Of a stretch of DNA of 12,415 bases, positions 1 to 6,310 are shown in pieces. The notes beneath the pieces are model-generated. The model saw nothing but the letters and a program-made list of their open reading frames with translations. It was not told the DNA's origin and made no database searches. The stretch is from an uncultured Ignavibacteriota bacterium (GTDB lineage Bacteria > Bacteroidota > Ignavibacteria > Tepidaquicellales > Tepidaquicellaceae). The stretch covers positions 1-12,415 of the forward strand of contig CALGII010000180.1 of the NCBI GenBank assembly GCA_937915485.1. Direction: 5' to 3'. The translations under genes were made by a program, and so were the position numbers. How positions within the stretch are numbered: the first letter of the stretch is position 1; every line of letters starts with the position of its first letter.

Positions 1-520
1 CTCCGAACGTGCCCGCGTATTTTCCTTTGTACTTCGTGCCGAACGCTTCCGCGCAGTCCTCGATTACAAGCAGGTTGCGCTCTTCGGCGATTTTCATAAT
101 CGGGTCCATATCGCAGGGATGCCCGTACAGGTGAACGACCATTATGGCTTTTGTCTTCGGTGTGATTTTCCTTCGAACGTCTTCGGGGTCCATTTGCCAC
201 GTTGATTCGAGCGAATCGACGAACACCGGCGTAGCGTTGCAGTAAAGTATTGAACTGACTGAAGCGATGTACGTGAATGACGGTACTATGACTTCGTCGC
301 CCGAGGTTATGCCCAGCGCTACAAGCGCGAGATGAAGCGCGGTCGTGCCGTTCGACACTGCCGTGGCGTATTTCGCGCCTATGTAATCCGAAAATTTATC
401 CTCGAACTCCTTTATGAATTTCCCCTTTGATGAAATCCAGGTCGAGTCGAGACATTCGTTAACGTACTTCTTCTCGTTTCCGCCGAGAAAAGGAACGTAC
501 AATGGAATCCTGTAAGCCAT
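1..520 (-). CDS. DegT/DnrJ/EryC1-family sugar aminotransferase, N-terminal part (PerA-like), cut by window edge
   Basis: PLP-dependent aminotransferase that would convert a 4-keto-6-deoxy nucleotide sugar (by similarity GDP-4-keto-6-deoxymannose, giving GDP-perosamine) to its 4-amino form in the cytoplasm, for O-antigen or other surface glycan. The ATG is at 520-518; 173 codons are visible and the 3' end lies beyond base 1. Seen: an N-terminal WISSKGKFIKEFE segment, the PLP-phosphate loop SNGTTALHLAL, DEVIVPSFTYIAS, the strand KAIMVVHLYGHPCDMDP, and EDCAEAFG, whose Asp normally contacts the PLP ring nitrogen. The catalytic Schiff-base Lys would lie further on and cannot be checked. The WISS..GK start and YGHPCDMDP resemble perosamine synthases, but other DegT sugar aminotransferases share them, so family is secure and substrate is not. 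It begins 3 bp after the stop of the upstream glycosyltransferase gene and is probably the next cistron of that operon. Confidence 0.9.
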   Translation of the reverse strand, partial: MAYRIPLYVPFLGGNEKKYVNECLDSTWISSKGKFIKEFEDKFSDYIGAKYATAVSNGTTALHLALVALGITSGDEVIVPSFTYIASVSSILYCNATPVFVDSLESTWQMDPEDVRRKITPKTKAIMVVHLYGHPCDMDPIMKIAEERNLLVIEDCAEAFGTKYKGKYAGTFG

Positions 521-523
521 AAA

Positions 524-1663
524 TTATTTTTTAAATTTATTTACGGTATCGACAATAAGATTAAGGTCAATCATTTTAATGCATTCAAGGTCGTACGGGC
601 AAACCCGTTTCCAGCAGGGTGAGCATTCAAGGTCTTTCTGAAAAATCTTAATCCCGTAATCATAAAGTTCAATTTCTTCCCAGCAGGAAAGTCCGTACCA
701 GGAAATAATATATTTCTGAAGCGCGATTGCGAGATGCATTCCGAAACTGTCGCCCGAGATAACGATGTCCGAAACAGACATGTAACAGGCGCCGCGGCGT
801 ATGCCTTCCGTGGTCGGCGTGTTTATGATTCGTTTCCTGTCCTTCGCGTTGAACTCGTTGTATATTGTGTTATTCCTTTCGGTGTCCTCTCTTCCGCCGA
901 GCAGCATTATTACGATATTCGGGTTCTTCAGGATTTCAGTTATGAGCGTTATGTGCTGTTCGACTGTCATCTTCTTGTTCGGAAAAAGTTCGGAGCACCC
1001 TGTATTGAATCCGCAGTAAATTTTTTGTCCGTCGTACCCGATTAATTTTTTGTAGGACTCAATGAACGCTTTTTCTTCGTCCGAGAAATTAAAGACGTAT
1101 CTGTCGCGCCTGTATTCGAGTTCGAAAACTTCGTGAATTATATCAACGCCCGAGCGCCTGTTCTCTCTGAACTTCTTTTGGTCGTCGATTCCCATTATGT
1201 AACTGTACATAGCGCTCTCGTTCGCGGGGACAATCTTGCCGTCATCGTTAAGAAGGAAGCCGAGTTTTTTCTTCGCTTTGACTTCATTAGCGAAAGCGCA
1301 GGCGTAGAGCGATTTATCCGCGTTCATAACGACGTCGTAACTGATGTTCCGCGCTATCATCCTGCTCTCGTCACTCCACAGAAAAAGTCTGTCTATGTAA
1401 GGATTGTTCACCAGTATCTTTTCCGCGTTCGGAAGGGTCATCCAGTAAACGGTGCTGACGGGATATTTCCTTTTAATCGCGTGCAATATAGGAGTGTTAT
1501 CGAGCACGTTGCCGAGAGCGTCAAGGGATATTATGAGTATCTTTGTTCCCATATCACCCGATTCTTCGGCGCATCCGTTCTCAAGGCAGTTATAATACGG
1601 CTTGCAGGGCTTGTAGCCCGAGTAGTTCTTGCATTTAGGTACTTTAAGGTCTTTGAAATTCAT
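524..1663 (-). CDS. Glycosyltransferase family 9 protein with Cys-rich N-terminal extension
   Basis: 379 aa, GT-B fold, ADP-heptose:LPS heptosyltransferase-like family (GT9); expected to add a sugar from a nucleotide donor to LPS core or another glycan at the inner membrane face. The Rossmann start is KILIISLDALGNV (residues 41-53), a C-terminal donor-site motif SGDSFGMHLAIAL follows, and a Cys cluster ends the protein: C347, C350, C355, C361 (C-x2-C-x4-C-x5-C). Odd points: a 40-residue extension with C11, C20, C26 and C31 precedes the fold, and the usual GDV is GNV, so the Asp proposed as catalytic base in WaaC is Asn52. The ATG overlaps the upstream stop as ATGA. An internal ATG (Met38, 1552-1550, preceded by GGGTGAT) would drop the Cys cluster, but I prefer the coupled start. 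The acceptor, donor and even activity are unknown. Confidence 0.88.
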   Translation of the reverse strand: MNFKDLKVPKCKNYSGYKPCKPYYNCLENGCAEESGDMGTKILIISLDALGNVLDNTPILHAIKRKYPVSTVYWMTLPNAEKILVNNPYIDRLFLWSDESRMIARNISYDVVMNADKSLYACAFANEVKAKKKLGFLLNDDGKIVPANESAMYSYIMGIDDQKKFRENRRSGVDIIHEVFELEYRRDRYVFNFSDEEKAFIESYKKLIGYDGQKIYCGFNTGCSELFPNKKMTVEQHITLITEILKNPNIVIMLLGGREDTERNNTIYNEFNAKDRKRIINTPTTEGIRRGACYMSVSDIVISGDSFGMHLAIALQKYIISWYGLSCWEEIELYDYGIKIFQKDLECSPCWKRVCPYDLECIKMIDLNLIVDTVNKFKK

Positions 1664-2679
1664 TTTATATCAATATGTTTTAAAACTTCGTCTGTTGAAA
1701 TTCCGTTCTCGAAAGCGCATTTGTTCTTGTCGGAACTGCAGTAATTATCGCAATATTCCTTTGAGACTTCAAGGTTAATTGATTTCTTATTTATTACTCC
1801 CCAGAACTTCGCGCTGTTCATCGGTCTGTGGCAGTGTATGCCGACGCATTTAATATCGAGCGCGTCAGCAAGGTGTATGGGTCCCGTTGACGAGCACACC
1901 ATCAAATCGACAGCTGAAATAATTTTTATGAAATCCCGGAGATCCTTGAAATCGGACGAAACGTCGATGATTCTTTTGTCGCCGAGCGCTCTGACATCCG
2001 ATTTGAATCCGTCCGTCATTTCGTAAGCCGTCAGAAGCATCACGAAATCTTCCGAAGGGAATTTATTTAAAATCTTTTTTATGAGTTCAAGATATCTGCT
2101 TTCGCTCCAGTTAGGCGCGGAGTTCTTCGAACCCGTATGAAGAATCATTTTAAAAGTGTTTCCACTGATTCCCTTGCTGAGCAGGAAATCATCCGCCCAC
2201 CGCTTTTCTTCTACGGTTAAGAAGATTTCCGGCTGAATGTTATCCGTTACTACTCCGATTTTTCTCGCAAGGTCCATGCAGTAGTCGGCTTCGTGCCTGA
2301 GCGGTATGTACTTATGCCGCGAGACGCTCCGCATATAAGTGATAATCTCATATAATTTTCTGCCGACGCCGATTCGGTTCCATATACCCGCGAGGAACAT
2401 CTGGTACGCCGCCCGCTCAGTCGGCCAGACGAGAAGCCCCGTGCCAAACCTGTGCCTGCGGATTTCTTTCACGACTTTCCAGAATGTATTTTTCGAAAGG
2501 TCATCTGTAATGATGGCATCGAGGTTCGGATTGTTGTAAAGAATCTTCGCAGTATTAGGCTGAACGAGCGCTCCGATGTAAGCGTCGGGATATTTTCTCC
2601 TGATTTCGCGTATCATCGGCGTTATCATAACGACGTCTCCGACGCGGTCCGTCCGCACTATTAAAATTCTTCGGGGCAT
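1660..2679 (-). CDS. Glycosyltransferase family 9 protein (heptosyltransferase-like)
   Basis: 339 aa, second of three tandem GT9 genes. The N-terminal motif RRILIVRTDRVGDVVMITP (residues 3-21) keeps the GDV Asp (Asp15), which corresponds to the catalytic-base Asp described for WaaC. Mid-protein LHTGSKNSAPNW matches the nucleotide-sugar-binding loop of the family, and SSTGPIHLADAL is the canonical C-terminal donor-site motif. The C-terminal Cys pattern is C310, C314, C321 (C-x3-C-x6-C), different from the four-Cys pattern of its two neighbours. Predicted soluble or peripheral at the cytoplasmic membrane face, with no signal peptide or membrane segment. It starts with ATG, its first base shared with the upstream stop (TGATG), and it overlaps the next gene by 4 bp, so translation is probably coupled on both sides. 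Donor and acceptor cannot be read from sequence; ADP-heptose is the family default. Confidence 0.92.
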   Translation of the reverse strand: MPRRILIVRTDRVGDVVMITPMIREIRRKYPDAYIGALVQPNTAKILYNNPNLDAIITDDLSKNTFWKVVKEIRRHRFGTGLLVWPTERAAYQMFLAGIWNRIGVGRKLYEIITYMRSVSRHKYIPLRHEADYCMDLARKIGVVTDNIQPEIFLTVEEKRWADDFLLSKGISGNTFKMILHTGSKNSAPNWSESRYLELIKKILNKFPSEDFVMLLTAYEMTDGFKSDVRALGDKRIIDVSSDFKDLRDFIKIISAVDLMVCSSTGPIHLADALDIKCVGIHCHRPMNSAKFWGVINKKSINLEVSKEYCDNYCSSDKNKCAFENGISTDEVLKHIDIK

Positions 2680-3722
2680 CAGATGAGAAACGGTATTTTT
2701 AAATGATTCTTGTTTATCAGTTCCGTGAACTTCTCAATTATAAGTTCTTTCGGAAGTTCAGTCATGCAGACATTGCCGATCGGACATTCGAGTAGGTTGC
2801 AGTGCAGGCAGTCAAGTTTAGTGTTTTCTACTGTCACGTTCTGCTCGCCGTAAGGTCCCTGAAGTTTCGGGTTCGTAGGACCGAATATGCCGAGCACGGG
2901 CACTCCGACTCCGCCTGCTATGTGCAGAGGTCCCGAATCGTTTCCGATTACAACGGAACACCGCTTTATTATTGCGGCGAGATATCTGATAGGGCTGTCG
3001 GGAATGACAAAGGATTGATACGGAAAAAGTTTTTTTATGTGCTCCGCGTCGTGCAGTTCCTTCCTGCTGCCCCAGAGAAGTACGTACTTGACCTTGAATT
3101 TCTCATTAAGCATCATTATGAGTTCGACATAATCGTTGAGTTTGTACTTCTTAGATTCCCATCCTCCCGTGAGGGCGATTCCGATTAGAAATTCGTTCTG
3201 AAGGTTGTTATCGCGTATGAACTTTTCCGCGAACTCCTCGTGGACGATGTTAACCGACAGGTTCAGTTTCTTCGAAGTAATCGGAATGCCCGCGATTTTT
3301 AGCGCGTCCAGATTGAAATCGGTGTTGTGAACCTCGCCGCCCCGTCCTTCCTGCTTCATGTTGTACGCGTAATTCCTGCCTCTGAACCTGAAGCCGACGC
3401 GGTACTTCGCTCCAGTTATGCGCGTAAGAAAAGCGGTGCGGGGATTTCCGAACAGGTCTATCACGAGATTATATCCCTTGTTCCTTATGTGTCTAAGCAA
3501 ATCGTATGACCTGTCAATTCTCATATCGTATGTCAGAACGCGGTTGATGTAATGATTATCCATAAGAATGTCGCGGTTCTTGAGCAGCGTGAGGTAATCG
3601 ATTTCGGCTTCGGGAAAATGCGTGCGGAGGTTCGGCAGCACGGGAGTGGATAAAAGCACGTCGCCCATTCCGCCGAATTTTATCACGAGTATCTTCCTTA
3701 TTTCGTCTCTGTTGATTTCCAA
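2679..3722 (-). CDS. Glycosyltransferase family 9 protein (heptosyltransferase-like), TTG start
   Basis: 347 aa and the most canonical of the three GT9 proteins. KILVIKFGGMGDVLLSTP (residues 10-27) carries the conserved GDV Asp (Asp21). GNDSGPLHIAGGVGVP followed by GIFGPTNPKLQGPYG is the classic heptosyltransferase donor-site block. The C-terminus has C305, C308, C313 and C319 (C-x2-C-x4-C-x5-C), a pattern seen in many WaaF-like proteins. It probably transfers heptose or a related sugar in LPS-core or O-glycan assembly at the cytoplasmic membrane face. The start is TTG at 3722-3720: the frame is closed by TAA 21 bases upstream and no ATG or GTG lies between, so TTG is the only start that keeps the N-terminal strand. 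The gene begins 1 bp after the nth stop and shares one base with the next start, so it probably depends on the operon transcript. Confidence 0.92.
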   Translation of the reverse strand: MEINRDEIRKILVIKFGGMGDVLLSTPVLPNLRTHFPEAEIDYLTLLKNRDILMDNHYINRVLTYDMRIDRSYDLLRHIRNKGYNLVIDLFGNPRTAFLTRITGAKYRVGFRFRGRNYAYNMKQEGRGGEVHNTDFNLDALKIAGIPITSKKLNLSVNIVHEEFAEKFIRDNNLQNEFLIGIALTGGWESKKYKLNDYVELIMMLNEKFKVKYVLLWGSRKELHDAEHIKKLFPYQSFVIPDSPIRYLAAIIKRCSVVIGNDSGPLHIAGGVGVPVLGIFGPTNPKLQGPYGEQNVTVENTKLDCLHCNLLECPIGNVCMTELPKELIIEKFTELINKNHLKIPFLI

Positions 3723-3723
3723 A

Positions 3724-4449
3724 TCAGATGTTTTCCAGAATTATAAAATTATTCTCTTTGATTTTCCCTTTATTCCTGTCTTTATAATATTGTTTTTGTC
3801 CGAAATTACAAAGGTCATAAACACAGCATTCCCCGCACAGCGGCGCGGGCGCCTTGCAGACGCTTCTCCCGAACTTGATAAGGTTCAGGTGAAACGCTGT
3901 CTTGCTTTCAACGGGTATCAGTTCCTTCGACACATCAAAAGTTTTTTCAGGCGTTGCCGTATTAATAATTCCCATCCTGTTCATAACCCTGTGAACGTGA
4001 GTGTCAACGGGAAACGCCGGTCTTTCCAGTCCGAATGCGATAAGACAGGCGATTGTCTTTGTTCCGATTCCCTTGTATCCGAGCAGTTCTTCGTAAATAT
4101 CCTCTTCGCTCAACCTGCGCAGATGATTAAGAGTCAGTTTCCCGTAGTTCTTTTTCATCTCACGAAGCATCACTTTTATGTCCCGCGACTTCGTTTCCGC
4201 CATTCCGCAGACTTTTATGTCTTTCTTTATTTCCTGCAGAGGAGCGTTTATCAAATCTTCCCATTTGGCGAAACGTCTCTTAAGGTTCAGATACGCTTTG
4301 TGCGATGTCCTGTCTGTCGTGTTCTGCGAGAGTTTGACCGCTATGAGAACGTCGAGCAGGTTCTTTTTCCTCCGCGCGGGTTTTCTCGCATTCGAGCCGA
4401 AATGGTCTTCGAGCCGCTTGATTATTTCCGTCAGGCGCCTGTTCTTCAA
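3724..4449 (-). CDS. nth: Endonuclease III (DNA N-glycosylase/AP lyase), TTG start
   Basis: 241 aa base-excision-repair enzyme that removes oxidised pyrimidines and cleaves at AP sites. Seen: KLSQNTTDR (39-47) in the helical core; helix-hairpin-helix LLGYKGIGTKTIACL (122-136) with Lys131 at the position of E. coli Nth Lys120; PVDTHVHRV (147-155) with Asp149 at the position of Asp138; and a complete [4Fe-4S] loop C198-x6-C205-x2-C208-x5-C214. All residues for bifunctional activity are present. It is about 30 residues longer than E. coli Nth because of a basic N-terminus and a 27-residue tail after the cluster. The start is TTG at 4449-4447, overlapping the wecB stop as TTGA; the first in-frame ATG (Met83) would delete the catalytic core's front half. 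The gene is embedded between wecB and the glycosyltransferases, so it is presumably co-transcribed with them. Confidence 0.93.
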   Translation of the reverse strand: MKNRRLTEIIKRLEDHFGSNARKPARRKKNLLDVLIAVKLSQNTTDRTSHKAYLNLKRRFAKWEDLINAPLQEIKKDIKVCGMAETKSRDIKVMLREMKKNYGKLTLNHLRRLSEEDIYEELLGYKGIGTKTIACLIAFGLERPAFPVDTHVHRVMNRMGIINTATPEKTFDVSKELIPVESKTAFHLNLIKFGRSVCKAPAPLCGECCVYDLCNFGQKQYYKDRNKGKIKENNFIILENI

Positions 4450-5612
4450 TTTTCGTTTTTGAAAATTTTGTTCAGAATTATCCCGACTATCCGCCCGGCT
4501 GTTTTGCCGTCATAGAATTTTATCTTTCCGCCTTTTTTGAAACTTCCGTTTACAATCTTTTTTATTTCTTTCGTTACGGCGCGTTTGTCGCTTCCGCAAA
4601 GAACATTCGTTCCTTTGTTTACCGTGACGGGTCTTTCGGTATTGCTTCGCAGCGTTATGCACGGAATTCCGAGATACGATGTCTCTTCCTGAATGCCGCC
4701 CGAATCCGTCAGAACGAATCTCGAATTCAGCACGAGTGAAAGAAAATCGATGTACCCGAAAGGCTCGGTTATTATAAGTCCATTTATTTCGTCCATCCTC
4801 TTTCTGAGTTTCAGCCGTTCAATCATTTTTATCGTGCGCGGATGTGCGGGAAAAACTATTTCGGTGTCAGGCGCGGTTCTGTTTATTTCTTCGAGTATAT
4901 CGAGTATGTTTTCAAAATTCTTTTTTGTGTCTACGTTTGAAGGTCTGTGCAGCGTGACGAGCGCGTATTTTTTCTTTCCGACGCAGAGTTCGCCGGTGAT
5001 TTTTGAACGTTTCGCCTGTTTCAGGTAACCAGTCAGCGAATCAATCATTATGTTGCCCGTGAAGAAAATTCTTGATTTCGGAACTCCGCTTTTAATAAGG
5101 TTTTTTATTCCGTCCTCCTCGGGAACGAAAAGGTAATCCGAAATTGAATCGGTTACGATTCGGTTGATTTCCTCCGGCATCGTCCTGTCGAAACTTCTGA
5201 GACCCGATTCGATGTGCGCTACAGGAACGGGCTTACCGTTGAAAAGAATCTTTGAGCATACGACGGATGCTGCAAGAGTCGAGTTCACGTCGCCGTAAAC
5301 GAGCACGAGGTCGGGTTTTTCTTTCAACACCACTTTCTCGAAACGAGTCATGATTTCAGCGGTCTGCGCGGCGTGAGATTTCGAGCCGACCTCCAGATTA
5401 ATGTGAGGTTTTGGAAGTCCGAGTTGACTGAAAAAAATGCCGGATAACTGTTTGTCATAATGCTGTCCCGTATGAACAATCTTATGCTTTATTATCCTGC
5501 TGTGTTTCGATAATTCCTTGTGCAGGGGAGCCATTTTCATGAAATTAGGTCTGGCACCGACGACGGATAGTATTTTCTTCAAAATTTTAAAATAATTTGC
5601 ATAATTTAGCAT
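4446..5612 (-). CDS. wecB: UDP-N-acetylglucosamine 2-epimerase (non-hydrolysing)
   Basis: Interconverts UDP-GlcNAc and UDP-ManNAc in the cytoplasm, supplying ManNAc-type sugars for surface polysaccharide. Counting from the furthest possible start (TTG at 5636), residues matching the active site of E. coli WecB are all present: Arg29 and Lys34 in GARPNFMKM, Asp116 in YGDVNSTLA, Glu143 in HIESGLRS, Glu155 in MPEEINR and His230 in LHRPSN. The UDP-binding LTDSGGIQEE and SNTERP motifs follow near the C-terminus. Three starts are possible: TTG 5636 (396 aa), ATG 5612 (388 aa, given here) and TTG 5582 (378 aa), the last matching the usual family N-terminus (LKKILSVVGARP). None has a Shine-Dalgarno. 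A promoter-like site with predicted transcription start near 5634 argues against the longest form. It is the first gene of the leftward operon. No ManNAc dehydrogenase (wecC) is visible here. Confidence 0.93.
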   Translation of the reverse strand: MLNYANYFKILKKILSVVGARPNFMKMAPLHKELSKHSRIIKHKIVHTGQHYDKQLSGIFFSQLGLPKPHINLEVGSKSHAAQTAEIMTRFEKVVLKEKPDLVLVYGDVNSTLAASVVCSKILFNGKPVPVAHIESGLRSFDRTMPEEINRIVTDSISDYLFVPEEDGIKNLIKSGVPKSRIFFTGNIMIDSLTGYLKQAKRSKITGELCVGKKKYALVTLHRPSNVDTKKNFENILDILEEINRTAPDTEIVFPAHPRTIKMIERLKLRKRMDEINGLIITEPFGYIDFLSLVLNSRFVLTDSGGIQEETSYLGIPCITLRSNTERPVTVNKGTNVLCGSDKRAVTKEIKKIVNGSFKKGGKIKFYDGKTAGRIVGIILNKIFKNEN

Positions 5613-5640
5613 TTTTAAACGGGATTTTGTATTCAATTAA

Positions 5641-5668
5641 TTTATCGGTTGATGCCTTTTTGTGTCAG
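5641..5668 (-). promoter_or_regulatory. Candidate promoter of the leftward glycan operon
   Basis: On the minus strand CTGACA (5668-5663) and GATAAA (5646-5641) are separated by 16 bp, giving 5/6 and 4/6 matches to a sigma-70-like promoter. Transcription would start near 5634, just upstream of the wecB ATG at 5612. It is the best site I see in the 178-bp gap between wecB and the tRNA gene, but the -10 match is weak. Confidence 0.3.
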
Positions 5669-5766
5669 TATTGGTTTGAGCGCTTGCTGAAATTCGGAAA
5701 CAAAATGAATCATTGCAAACGATTAATTGTAAACGCATTTTGCCGTCCGCTTTCCGAAAAAGTATC

Positions 5767-5797
5767 TTGAAAGAAAAACAGATAATTAGTATATTTA
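5767..5797 (+). promoter_or_regulatory. Promoter of the tRNA-Glu gene
   Basis: TTGAAA (5767-5772) and TATATT (5790-5795) are separated by 17 bp. The same bases also read as TTG-N20-TATATTTA, close to the Bacteroidota pattern TTTG-N19-21-TAnnTTTG. Transcription would start about 5802, a dozen bases before the mature tRNA. The good spacing and position make it credible. Confidence 0.6.
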
Positions 5798-5814
5798 CCT
5801 CTTATAAAAAATCG

Positions 5815-5886
5815 GCTCCCATCGACTAGGGGTTAGGTCATCACTCTTTCACAGTGAAAACACGGGTTCGAATCCCGTTGGGAGCG
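5815..5886 (+). tRNA. tRNA-Glu, anticodon TTC
   Basis: A complete cloverleaf can be drawn. Acceptor stem GCTCCCA (5815-5821) pairs with TGGGAGC (5879-5885). The D arm spans 5824-5839. Anticodon stem TCACT/AGTGA encloses loop CTTTCAC, with anticodon TTC at 5848-5850. T arm ACGGG-TTCGAAT-CCCGT follows a 4-base variable region. Base 5886 (G) is the discriminator; the genome then reads CAAC, so CCA is not encoded and must be added after transcription. All stems are perfectly paired, so the gene should be functional. It decodes GAA/GAG. Confidence 0.97.
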
Positions 5887-6310
5887 CAACTTCAGTCTTC
5901 AATTATCAATCTCCAAACTTCAATATTCAAAAGTCAAACTAATGATACCTGTATTAGGTTAGTCCTTAATTTTTTACCGAACTATCGCAGGACGCAGAGG
6001 AAGCATAAAATATGCCTGGTAAATCGGATGTCGCCCCGAAAGAACTCAAGACATTTTTCACCTCCAGGACTTTATATTTCGGCATTCAAATTGCATCAAA
6101 AAAAGCAAGCATGGGAATTTGATTAATCGAGTACGAACATATATATTTTTTTTATTTCTTAAATTGGAATAAATATTTATATTATAATGTTTAAAATATT
6201 CTTTTTAAATTATTAATATCTACTTTAGTTTCAGCCATTTCTAACACTGTATCAAGAGACTAATAAGCGCTTAATAGAACATTCATTTGCAATATCCTTA
6301 AACATCAAGT
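5887..6310. other. Intergenic region without a supportable gene; contains a very A+T-rich block
   Basis: Bases 5889-5940 are a low-complexity run built from short TTCAA/TCAA/CTTCA variants. Bases 5940-6130 have normal composition but only short open frames with no recognisable motif (for example a 36-codon ATG frame from 6012). Bases 6139-6219 contain only 5 G/C in 81 bp and include a perfect TATAAT at 6183-6188, possibly the -10 of the downstream kinase gene. No convincing -35 lies 16-18 bp upstream (nearest TTGGAA is only 13 bp away). No terminator hairpin with a T-run follows the tRNA. Confidence 0.5.

Noticed and set aside
1133..1744. A 203-codon open frame on the plus strand
   Set aside because: It is antisense to two glycosyltransferase genes with clear family motifs, and its translation shows none.
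3622..4515. A 297-codon open frame on the plus strand
   Set aside because: It lies opposite nth and its neighbours, whose motifs (HhH, VDTH, Fe-S Cys loop) are unmistakable on the minus strand. The plus-strand product has no recognisable domain.
5854..6126. A 90-codon open frame starting inside the tRNA gene
   Set aside because: Its start lies within tRNA-Glu, the product has low complexity and no motif, and no promoter other than the tRNA's precedes it.
5815..6310. Genomic island integrated at tRNA-Glu
   Set aside because: No integrase, no second copy of the tRNA 3' end and no abrupt change in gene type or composition to the right of it.
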